This document shows, piece after piece, positions 10,658 through 21,297 of a stretch of 64,000 bases of DNA (position 1 is its first letter; every line of letters begins with the position of its first letter). Source of the DNA: Polysphondylium violaceum (Eukaryota > Evosea > Eumycetozoa > Dictyosteliales > Dictyosteliaceae); NCBI GenBank assembly GCA_000277445.1, contig AJWJ01000036.1, positions 1 to 64,000 of the forward strand, given 5' to 3'. Below the pieces are notes generated by a model, which saw only the letters and a list, made by a program, of their open reading frames with translations, had not been told where the DNA came from and searched no databases. The position numbers and the translations under genes were made by a program.

Positions 10658-12102
10658 GTTGTTTGATAATTTTTTTGTTTGTGTAAAACTACAAACTGTG
10701 GTTTGCATTTTTTTACTTTTATGATGTCGATAGAGTTATTTTTTTTTTTTATGATACGATAGTATATATGTTGTTTTGATTGATAGATATTTAAAATACT
10801 ATTTATTTATTTTATCATAACATAAAGATTATGATAATAGACACGCACATGTCTAACATAAGGGATATTTTAGCTAAAATCAATTTAATTTGGTGTTGGT
10901 CAATAAAAAACAACGGCACGCCCCATTTTATTGTCTTGGGGAATGAAAAATGTTTTTAGAAGCCCGCCTTTTTTTTAAAAAAAAAAGAATTATTTACCGT
11001 TTTTTTTTTTTTTTCGTGAATCGATAGTGTTTGAAAAAACACATATATTTTTTAAAAAATATATTCAAAGATTGGATAAATACAACAATTCATACAACAT
11101 TTGAATTACTATACCACCAACAATACATACATTGAAACACTACATATAGGACATACACAATCATTTTTCATACATAGTCAACTCAAAATTAGTATTTCTC
11201 CTCCTTATTCTCTATAGCAACATAATCTATTCTTTACTTGCATTGGTATTTATCCATTATCACTGGCAATCACACCAATTCATTTCTATTGCGTACAACT
11301 GTCTCTATTGATAAATTATCATACAATTAATTACCACACATAATCATCATCTGATTCTTCTCTACCCACCTCCCCCACAATTGCCACAATCTCACCACCC
11401 ACTATTACCACAAAACACATTCATCATCAGTGTGGTGCTGAAATATCAAAACACCCTTTGTTTTTTTATGATTTCAAATCATCCAATAATTTTTTTTATT
11501 GGTATTTTTTTTTAATTTCCAAGAAGTGATCATTGAGATCGCAATAGTGGGGGGAATAATAATGTTTTTTTTCTGCCAACAATTTTCTTTTTCTTTTCCC
11601 TCCTTTCTGCTAAATCTAATAGTGAATGTATTTTATAAAGGAAGGGAATATTAATATTGTTTTTTATCTGTTCTTTGATTTGAACACAACACACACCACA
11701 AACAAGTATGATAAACCAATATCACTACACGTACACCACAATTAATTCCCACTCTGTGTATTTTCTCAACCCACCATCATCAAATTTAATCAGATCATTA
11801 TATAAATATGTGAGTTGATCTTACCAAAGTGGGTAATCATTATGATGGCAAAAGATAAGATAATGTGATAATAATGATGATGATGATAATGATGATAAAA
11901 CCCTCTTTCCCTTCCTTTTTTTTTTTTTTTTATTTATTTCTTTTTTTACGTGTATTTATCACTATTGATATATTAACACCAATTTCTTTAAATTCCAGTT
12001 TTTGTGAAAGGGATTTTAATTATTTAAAAATCAAATCAAAAAATTAAAAAAGAATAGATATATTTTTGTAATTGAATCCTAATTGGAAAAATTTTTAAAA
12101 AA
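10499..12102. other. Long divergent promoter region
   Basis: About 1.6 kb between the starts of the CELF-like gene (-) and the kinase gene (+). It has long A and T homopolymers typical of dictyostelid promoters, C/A-rich tracts, and one sharply GC-rich island at 10909-10970 containing GGCACGCCCC (10915-10924), a decamer found again in inverse orientation upstream of CARMIL-GAP. No gene seen. Confidence 0.55.
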
Positions 12103-13854
12103 ATGGAATCTCAATCTACAACAAAAGAGATAGAAGAACCATTAACACCACCAATAGCATATAATGATTCAGATGTATCATCACCATCAACACCCAGTTC
12201 TCCAACTTCGCCCAAAACACCAATTTCTACGCCACCAGCTTCACCTACTCCAATAGCAACCCCAAGAACCAAAGGAAAAATTGCACCAAATCAAGAGGCA
12301 TTTGAAGAGAGTAGACTTATCAATAAGAAATTTAAAATTGACAAAAGTAATCCTAAAACACCTCGTACTCCTAGAATACTCAGAACACCAACCAAATTTA
12401 ACAACAACAATAACAGCAAAACTATAAATACTACTCCAACTCAATCACCATTAAAGACTCAACTTCATTTTCTTTCACAAAAAAAAAGAACCAAATCCTG
12501 TAGTAATCATTTTGAATATCTCCATCTTATTGGAGAGGGATGTTTTGGTAAAGTGTGGAAAGTACAAAGTAACATAGACTCCAAATTCTATGCAATCAAA
12601 AAATCCAAAAAGCCCATTTGGGAGCCATCTTCGCGAAGCCAACAATTACAAGAGATTGAAAAGGGTATGAAATTGGGTCTTCATCCAAACATTGCCAATA
12701 TTCTTAGTGCATGGGAAGAGGGTGGCCATATTTATATTCAAATGGAATTGTGTGAAAGAGGTAGTCTTTATAATACTCTGAGCTACTTGGCCAAGACTGA
12801 TCAAAAGCTATCAGAAGAGGTGATATGGAAACTATTGGTAGACTTGTGTCTGGGTTTACAACATGTACATTCAAATGAAATCATTCATCTCGATATCAAA
12901 CCAGAGAATTTATTGTTTGGCAACGATGGTACTCTCAAGATTTGTGATTTTGGTGTAAATTTTACAGATGGTGATGAAGAGGGTGATAAAATCTATATGG
13001 CTCCAGAACTCTTGAAAAATGACCCACCAACCCCTGCCGCCGATATTTTTAGTCTAGGCATGACAATCTATGAGATGTGTACAAATTATAGTATGCCAGA
13101 AAGTGGTGTTTGTTGGCAAAACCTAAGACATGGTATTATTCCATTTGACGATGATCAAGGCACAGATCCCTCTGCAATATCTCTAAGTAAAAGTAATACT
13201 AGTATCAATTTGAACAATAATAACAATAATAATTTAAATAGTAATCAAAATACCACTGGATTAGTGAGTACAACAACACCAGTTTCAGAGAAAATGAAAA
13301 ATTTGATTAAAAGAATGATGGATCCAAACCCAAACACTAGAATAACAATAGCTCAAATATTAGAGATGGATGATAATTTAAAATCATTGTTAGAGACTGC
13401 AAATCAAAAAGTCTTGTCCTATCATTCAATATTTAGTCTTTCCGCACCAGAGCTAAATGTTCCATTTTCCAGTGATTTTGATTTCAATGCACATTTAATT
13501 AATAATAGTAATAATAACAATAGTAATAATATGTTTTTGCCACCAAATCTTCAATCAAGTATGCCATTGTTTACATCGTCACCATCATTTATGCATTTAC
13601 CAGCCAATTTATATTCATCTCCATCTTTTATGGTCAGTGGTAATGGTGGTTCGAATTCATTATCAAATTCAGCATCATCACTTTTAATCGAATCAATGCC
13701 ATCTTCAATTCCAACTGGTTTTGTAGTTTCAAAATCAAACAACAACAACAACAAACCAATGCCCATTACTCAACCTTATATTCCAACACCACCAGGATCT
13801 CCATTACCTTCAATGACACCCAGAGTTAGTGCAAAAAGAAAACTATTTACCTAA
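12103..13854 (+). CDS. Wee1/Myt1-family protein kinase
   Basis: A single exon of 583 aa. A Ser/Thr/Pro-rich N-terminal region with many SP and TP sites precedes the kinase domain (about 135-430): glycine loop IGEGCFGKVWKV, VAIK-type lysine in FYAIKKS, helix-C Glu, catalytic loop HLDIKPENLLF, DFG, then IYMAPELL and ADIFSLGMTIYEM. HLDIKPxN with MAPELL is typical of the Wee1/Myt1 group, which phosphorylates and inhibits CDK1 before mitosis. The C-lobe carries an Asn-rich insert near 365-390, and the C tail is Ser/Pro/Asn-rich. I see no clear transmembrane segment of the sort that anchors animal Myt1. Regulation by CDK at the N-terminal sites is plausible but inferred. Confidence 0.85.
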   Translation: MESQSTTKEIEEPLTPPIAYNDSDVSSPSTPSSPTSPKTPISTPPASPTPIATPRTKGKIAPNQEAFEESRLINKKFKIDKSNPKTPRTPRILRTPTKFNNNNNSKTINTTPTQSPLKTQLHFLSQKKRTKSCSNHFEYLHLIGEGCFGKVWKVQSNIDSKFYAIKKSKKPIWEPSSRSQQLQEIEKGMKLGLHPNIANILSAWEEGGHIYIQMELCERGSLYNTLSYLAKTDQKLSEEVIWKLLVDLCLGLQHVHSNEIIHLDIKPENLLFGNDGTLKICDFGVNFTDGDEEGDKIYMAPELLKNDPPTPAADIFSLGMTIYEMCTNYSMPESGVCWQNLRHGIIPFDDDQGTDPSAISLSKSNTSINLNNNNNNNLNSNQNTTGLVSTTTPVSEKMKNLIKRMMDPNPNTRITIAQILEMDDNLKSLLETANQKVLSYHSIFSLSAPELNVPFSSDFDFNAHLINNSNNNNSNNMFLPPNLQSSMPLFTSSPSFMHLPANLYSSPSFMVSGNGGSNSLSNSASSLLIESMPSSIPTGFVVSKSNNNNNKPMPITQPYIPTPPGSPLPSMTPRVSAKRKLFT

Positions 13855-14008
13855 GTCGAATGGTAGTAGTAGTAGTAATGTGTATAAAGTATAGTAATAA
13901 TGAAATATTAAATATTATTTGTAAATAAAAACAACAACAACAAAACTTAAATTATTTAAACATGTGAAATATAATACTATCATTTATTAAAACAAAACAA
14001 AATTAATT

Positions 14009-17000
14009 TTATACACTTGAACCTTCAATATCTTCAGTATTAAAATCTTCTTGAGAGAATAAAGAGGAAACGGTTCTATTGTCGTTTGTCCATTTTCTGC
14101 CTTGTACGGGAGAATAAGACATACGAGAAACTCGAGAAAATCTTTTACTACGAAGAGTTGCAGTGCCATCACCAATGTTTGGTGAATCTGGTGGAGATGG
14201 AGCTGGCGAGGAATTGGATGAATTTGTTGATGATGAACTATTTGAATTGTTGCTTGTTGATGAATTTATAGATGAAGAAGACAATCTCTTTCCACCATTG
14301 GTACCAATACTACCGGATGAAGAAGTACTGCTACCACTACCACTGTTACTGCTGGTTAAACTGAGATTATTACTATTTCTTTTAAGGCCATTCATAACAC
14401 CAAGTGTATTGCTTTTCAATGGTGAATGAATACCACTACTAAAGGATTCACTCTTTGGTTTAGTGGCAAATCCAATAGTTGATGCACCACTATTGGCTGG
14501 TTTGTTGTTATTGCTACTGACGACAATATCTGCATTACTAACACTGCTGTCACTATCAGCTTGGGGTGTGGCTTCTGGAGAGATTGGTTTATTCTCTGGA
14601 TCAAAGATATCATAGTAATGATCAATCAAAAAACTATTGATTGGCAATAATTCAGAGGCAAACGATCTAAACAAAGTTGGTGCCCAACAAATGGCAATGT
14701 TCTCTGACGACATCATATTCTCTTGCTTTTCAACCGAGATTAAATGGAGGAGTAAAAACAACTTTTTCACCATTTTACTTTCGAGTGGAGGCAATTGATC
14801 AATGATTTCGCTGTAGCTTTTCATTTGATCAGGTTTGGTTGGTTGACGAGAAGCTTGAAAGAATGCATCGTGAAGATTCTCTGGGAATATAGGTACTGCC
14901 AATTCTCTAAAGTAGCCTTTCAACACACCTGCAACGGTATCAACGTCGACATTTTCAGCTTTAAGATCAACGTCTTCACCGGCTTCAAATCTACCTTTGA
15001 TCTTTTTCAATTGAGTTGCACTGGCACATGTTCTAAATATACCAACTGATTTTGTGCCACTCTCAATCAAGAGATCAATGGATCTATCGACCAAGGGTGG
15101 AATAGTGACTTCATTGGAACTAGACTTTTCACTGGCGCTTGTTGATGGTGTATTGAATGTCTTGCCTGGATAGAGTGGTCCTCTAACTGGTCTTTTAATT
15201 GGTAGTGTATTATATCCTGGATTGCTATTGCCTTTGGGTGCACCGTTACTGCCGCTGCTGCTATTGCTACTATTACTTGTACTTAAACTATTTACATTGG
15301 TTGAGGCAGCCTTCTTGATGACGATTGGTTTCACAGGAGACAAGACATTGTTTGACGAACCATTGCCCTCATTGACAATTTGTTTGTAGTTGCCCACGAT
15401 GCAACTTGATAGCTCGACCACAGTTTTTGCAATCTTTTCTTGCATCAGGGTTGCATTGTCAGTCTTGAGAATGGTTGAGATATCGGAAAGAGGCAATGGA
15501 AGGAATGTTACAGATTTGTCGTTTCTCTTTATACCGTTCTTCATCATTTTCAAACTGGTCCAACTGAAATCGTTGCCATCGCATTTGAGTGACTTTAAAG
15601 TTTGATTCTTCCACAACACCTTGGAGATGGCCAATGCACCTTGGTCGCCAATTCCGTTGCCAGTGATATCCAATTTAATCAAACTTTGGTTCTTCATCAA
15701 CGACAACAACAATGGCATCAAGTCAGACTTTAATTGGTACTTGGAGCTGCCAGCCGCAATGGAAAGACTCTCGACTGTGCAATTATCATCGACCAAATTG
15801 ATGAGGGCGTCAATGGCTCTCATTCTAAATTTGGATCTGGTCTTGAAATTGCCATCGATTGATAGATGACGAAGATTAGAGTTGGGATACATAATTTCAC
15901 AGAGCTTAATGATACCTTGATCGCCCAAATCATTTTCACCCAAATCAACATTGGGACATTTCAATAGGCCGGTGGCTGGACTAAACAAGAGTTTTAAGTC
16001 GTCAACACCCACCTGAGTCTTTGAGAGATTGATGGTGATCAAATGTGACATTTGCTTGAGAAATCCCAACACATCGATCCAGCCCTCTTTGGTGGTAGAT
16101 GGTTTATTTCCAGAAAAGTCTAAGAGCTGGATTGTTGGACTAGAGGTACGAAGTTCTTTAAACACTGGATAAGTGTTGGACATGTATAGTTGTTCAACAC
16201 AGGATTTTGATAAAAATTTACACAAAGAGCTCGATCCAACGGCCTCGAGCTTGTTGTTGCTAATGGACAAATAGGTGAGACTGGTGCAAATGACCTGATT
16301 GGCGAGAATGCTATTAAACAAACTTTCAAAGCCCTTGCCAGTGACACTTGTGTTGTCGAGAATGAGTGTAGTGAGTGGCGAGGCGCAGGCGGCAAGACAT
16401 TGGCCCAATGTGATCATTGTTTTGTTTTCCAATATGTTTTGAGATAAATTGATAGACTGTAAATGAAGACCCTTGTTTTCAGTGACAGATGTCAACAGTT
16501 GTATAATGGGTTCTTTTGAACATTGAATGTGTGAAAGAGAAAGATGTTGAATTGATGTGTTTAGACTAAACACATCGCTCAATTGTATGACCTCTTCGTT
16601 GCTGAGCTTGCATTGATTAGCATTGATCGATGTAAAATAGGTATTGTAGGCCAACGACATTAACAACGCCTTCAAGTCAGTGGGACTGTATTGATAAATT
16701 TCAACAATATTAAATTCCTTTATGCCATTGAATGGATAGAGGTACTCAATGTCCCACAAAACAGAGGACAAGGGTTGGGTACCAAGATAGTCACAAATTG
16801 ATTTATAAGTTAAATTAAATGATCCACAGCCAGTGATATCTTTGAATGATGTCGACTGAAATATAGATACCATTCTAGTCTCTGGTGTCACTGTAAATGT
16901 AATGGATTTTCCAATTTTAATTCCTGGAAATGTAGACATATATGAACTGTAAAGATTTTTTAATACTAATCCTGCTTCAACATTTGACATTTTCAAAACA

Positions 17001-17437
17001 TTTGAATTTCTAAATTTAATGGTTAATTCAATCTCTGATGAACTTTGAATTTCAACTATATCTAAATAATGTGAATCTTCTGATAACTAGGAAATTGTTT
17101 GATAGATATATATTAATATATGCCATTAAATATCTATCTATGTATAAGATGATACTATACTTTTCCCTTTTCAGAAAACAAAAACAAACGATTGATTCCT
17201 AAAATTAGAGTCTTTGATTCTGTCTTCTTTTTCTTTTCATTTAATAGTGAAACCTTGGTAATTAATTTACCTTCTTCTCTTTTTTGTGTTAAAATACTTT
17301 CAATTGTTTCTATTGATTTATTTATATAAAGAGAGAGAGTAAGTATTTATGTACATATAATATATCTATGTAAATATTAATATACTTTTCTCTGCTGAAG
17401 TCAATGAGACTGGTGAAGTAGCCATTGTAGTTGCCAT
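14009..17437 (-). CDS. CARMIL-GAP: PH-like, leucine-rich repeat and RhoGAP protein
   Basis: Exons 17437-17386, 17309-17161 and 17086-14009 give 1092 aa. The two short 5' exons add about 67 residues (TKVSLLNEKKKKTESKTLILG, then LFLFSEKGK), which with the next segment form the PH-like domain at the CARMIL N terminus. Leucine-rich repeats span about 220-590 (LTTLILDNTSVTGKGF, LTYLSISNNKL, LIKLDITGNGIGDQGA). A Ser-rich linker leads to a RhoGAP domain (about 730-900) with the arginine-finger motif GIFRT and ENIAICWAPTLF. The tail is Ser-rich with a basic end. CARMILs regulate capping protein and Arp2/3-driven actin; a RhoGAP adds Rac-type GTPase inactivation. A CARMIL-GAP has been described in Dictyostelium, and this looks like its orthologue. 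Confidence 0.9.
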
Positions 17438-18101
17438 AATTGAAAATATATATATTATTGAAAATCCAATGTAAATCTAAAATCTAAATCTATTGATGAT
17501 AATACTGTTGTTCATATAGTATCTTTTATCCTCAATCTTTTTCTTGATTTGTGATATGATGATTGATGATAATGATGGTGATGATGATAATTTAAAATAC
17601 AATAAATAAATAAATAAATAAAATAAATATCTGATGGTAGTAAGGAATAAGTGTGTGTGTGTTGTGTTTGCTTGTGTGTGAATAATGTGGTGATTGAAAA
17701 AAACAAACAAAAACAAAAACAAAACAAATAAATACAATAAAATTAAAAGGGTAATTAAATAAATATGTTAGTAATAGAGGGTGTTGAAAAATTTGTATCA
17801 CACCCACCTGCAAAATTACTCTCCAATTTTAATTTTTTTTTTTTTTTTATAATTTTTGCAATTTCATGTAAAATATGGATTTTTTTTTTATAATAATTTT
17901 TTTTTTCACACCTCAATGCATTCATGAATATTGTTGATCAGTGATAGATGTTGCTATTATTTGTTTTACGCGATAACATATCTAATCGTTTTTTATTATA
18001 ATTTGATTATGTGGCAAATTTGTGATACCTGAACACTAGAGTTCTATTTAGGATAATATGGAACGACCTGAGGGGGCGTGCCATTATCATTCTCAAACAC
18101 C

Positions 18102-18133
<32 letters not shown>

Positions 18134-18532
18134 ACTACAAGAAAAAGGGACTTGTTTTTTTATTTGATGTATTTGTGATACAAATACAAGATAAAATATT
18201 TTATATAACAATAATAATCAAAACAACTTAAGATCGTATTGTTCAAGATTGAGTGGGGGTGTACCCAATCATAAAAATTTTGATTAGGAAAAAAAAAAAA
18301 AAAAAAAAAAATAACTTTGCGTGGTCCAACACCACCCAGAGAGGATTTTTCATCAAGTGAAAAAAATGACAAGTCCGAGAACTTTAATATAAATATCTAT
18401 TTTCAATTTTTTTGAATTTTTATAAATATATTGTTTGGCAAGGAACCATCGAATCCTATTTCCCCACCCCCCATAAAGGCATTTTGTTTAAATCTTTTTT
18501 CTAATACTCTTTTTTTATATATAAACATAATT
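17438..18532. other. Divergent intergenic region
   Basis: AT-rich with AAAT and AAT microsatellites and long A/T runs. A GC-rich spot at 18061-18085 contains GGGGCGTGCC (18073-18082), the reverse complement of the decamer at 10915-10924. Two tiny open frames (around 18058 on + and 18368 on -) are too short to call. Confidence 0.5.
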
Positions 18533-18758
18533 ATGATTTCTGGTTGGTATTGTTAGTGCAATGTAATTGTAAAAGCAAAGGTATTAATATGACAAACACA
18601 TTGTAGAATCAATTGAATTAATCGACAACTGGGGATCCAGACAAGGTGACAATGGTGGTGGTTGGGGTGGCAATGGTGGTTGGGGTGGTAACGGTGGTGG
18701 CTGGGGTAGCAGCGGCTCCAGTGGAACCACTAAAAGAGGTGGATTCTATTGGCGTTAA
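18533..18758 (+). CDS. Small Gly/Trp-rich protein (about 53 aa)
   Basis: The supported part is 18607-18758, which encodes ESIELIDNWGSRQGDN followed by repeats of GGGWGGN and a basic aromatic end, KRGGFYWR. Its GC content is far above the flanks. The best first exon is 18533-18542 (ATG ATT TCT G), joined across a 64-nt intron that starts GTTGG, a weak donor; the join gives MISESIEL. I do not recognise the family. Repeated Trp in a Gly matrix suggests a self-associating or surface peptide. The exact start is uncertain. Confidence 0.5.
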
Positions 18759-19118
18759 ATCATTGATTCGAAATTATAGGTGTTTTTTATTTGAAGCAAT
18801 TAGAAATAAGAGTAATTTTGATTGTAGTATTATAGACTACAAATGTATCATTAGAATTTGTAACATTAATAATAATATTTTCCTCTGTACATAAATACTT
18901 TCCCTTCCCCGATAAATATTATTAAAACATCAATTAAAATTAATAATATCTTGTTTTTAAATTGTTTTCAAAAGTTTAATCAACAATACACCTACCACTA
19001 TAATAGAGAACAAATTCATTCATAATAAATAATAACAACAACAACAAACAACTCAAGTAGATAATATATATTTAAACAAAATATATAATATAAACTTCAT
19101 ACTTTTTACACAAATCAA
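18759..19118. other. Convergent intergenic region
   Basis: AT-rich sequence with AATAAA signals for both flanking genes; nothing else seen. Confidence 0.6.
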
Positions 19119-21203
19119 TTACAAATCTTGTTTTTTATTTTTAGAATTGAAATAGTTAACCAAATTTAAAACTAATTCCCTATTATTATTGAAATGAGAA
19201 TTCTCCCAAGGTAATTCAAGTTGTAATGATATGTCGATAAAAGAGTAATAGATTGACAAGATGAGATCGTTAAAAGTAGTACCTTCACTACCACTATAAT
19301 AGTTGTAAAGAAAAGATAATGGAATTAAAATTGAATCTTTGTAATGATATATTCGAATCCAACAAGATTTAGTTAAAACCAATAAAAGATCCAATGTTGA
19401 TTTAATTAACTTTCTTTCATCTTTTTGTTTGGTAATTATTGTTACTAAAGTTGGTAGCAAGACTTTAAAATACTGAATTGAATAAATTCCAAATCTTGTA
19501 AGCAATGGTATTGAGTTATTTAAAATTAATAGCTTTCTAATTAAAATTAAATGACTATTGCCATTGCCATCTTGAGATGATGGTTGATAATTTAAGACTT
19601 GAATTAAAAGTTGAATCATATCTTTATATTTTAAAAATATATTATCGCTATTCTCTATTTGTTGTTTTTCAACTGCCTTTTCTATTGATAGTTTACTATT
19701 GTTTGGGGATATTATAAATGGTTGAGGAGATACAAATTGATCGATTGGATATAATATTGAGAATATATGATATAAAATCCCTATCGCTTGATTATAGCTT
19801 CCTTCATTATCTCTTTTAAGTAATTGATAAATTTTTAAATATAATTGATTGGTACTACTATTATTGTTATGGTTGAATAGTGATTTTAAATGTTGATCTT
19901 TTACATTTGCTACTAAATAATCAATGATATCTAAACAGTGAAAAACAATATCTTGTTCTGTACAATCTAGTAATACCAATAAAATAGATTTTGATAATGA
20001 ACCAAAATCAGAAGTATTTGAAATGATTATATCATATAAATGATTTGTTTCGACAGATGTAATCCATGAATGAAACAAATAGACCAACATACTGTTTTTA
20101 TATTTCCATTTATCATCATTTACAATTGGGCGAAATAATGATTCTATACTATTCTTTTGCCAAATGATAAAATCCCATTCACAACTGATATATTTCTTTT
20201 TAAATATAGATAAGCCAATAAATGTTTTAAAAAGTGATTTACTTTCTTGTTCTATTGTTTGATTTGTCCAGTCATTATTAAAACTATTATCATTATTACT
20301 ACTACTATTGTTACTATTTAAATATTTATATTGTAAAGAAATTAAATATATTTTAAATATATAATTTCTAGAATAATCAATACTATCATTGGTTTCATTA
20401 TTATTACATTGTATTAAATTATTCAATATGTGAATTAATATTTCAATCTTGTCTTTAAAATATTTTGATTTCTTTAATAATATTGGTATTTCTTTTGGAT
20501 TATAAATTTCTAAATAATACTGATTAATGTTTGTTTTAAATAAAATCCATAATAATAATAGAAATAATCATACCTTGTTCTTTAATATTTTTTAATGAAT
20601 CTGGAATATTATATATTAAATTACAAGTTAATTCAAAACATTTTAAATAGATTGAAATATAATCTGATACAAGATTTGTATCTGTTGTTATTGATCGAGT
20701 GTTATTTTCAAATCTTTTTTTTAATCCTTTAATTAACCATTGATATATTATAAGTTTACTATTATCTTGATCCTATAGATTTCATTATAATGTGTATGAA
20801 CACTTATAGTTAATAATACTTCAAAAGCGAGAGAGAGAAGATAGATAAACTTTACCATTAAAGATTGATCACTGATTTCATTATTTGATATAAAAGTTTT
20901 AGATAGGGATTTAAAATACTGATTTAATAATTGAATAGCAAATTTTAATTGTTGATCTTCATCATTCCTATCATTATTATTGTTGTTGTTTACTCTTTCA
21001 GAAAATTCAAACAATGTATTAAAGAAATGTAAAGTTAGCTGTTGTTGATCATTTTCATCTTTTTGTTGATTAATATTATAATAGATATATAGTAATTGGT
21101 TTTCTAATGATTCAAAATTTAAATTGGTATTATTAAATTCTTTAATATTCTCTATATCTTGGTTTATCCTTTCATTCATATCTGATGCTATTTTGATCAC
21201 CAC
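19119..21203 (-). CDS. Helical-repeat protein, possibly TTI2
   Basis: Exons 21203-20856, 20772-20574 and 20509-19119 give 645 aa. Two TAG acceptors lie near the third exon; only the second (exon from 20509) keeps the frame, giving NIKEQEIYNPKEIP. The protein is almost all helical with Leu/Ile-rich repeats. The C-terminal part has RKLIKSTLDLLLVLTKSCW followed by IRIYHYKDSILIPL, which resembles the end of TELO2-interacting protein 2, a TTT-complex subunit that helps PI3K-like kinases such as TOR and ATM mature. That match is from memory of the family and is tentative. It starts 94 bp from the PUS7 stop, same strand. An alternative ATG lies at 21179. Confidence 0.6.
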
Positions 21204-21297
21204 ACAAACAATTTAGGAAAATGAAAAAAAATTCAAAAAAAAGAGAAAAAAAAACGACAAAGGATGGTTCTGATGAAAATTTAGATTTATTAATGCT

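Noticed and set aside
17477-17813. Overlapping minus-strand frames of 71-86 codons
   Set aside because: They are Phe/Tyr/His-rich products of T-rich and CATCAT-type simple sequence in the CARMIL-GAP promoter.
18160-18372. 70-codon minus-strand frame beginning MSFFSLDEKSSLGGVGPRKV
   Set aside because: The start looks protein-like but it soon runs into a 24-nt homopolymer (poly-Phe) and AT-rich codons; no splice structure found.
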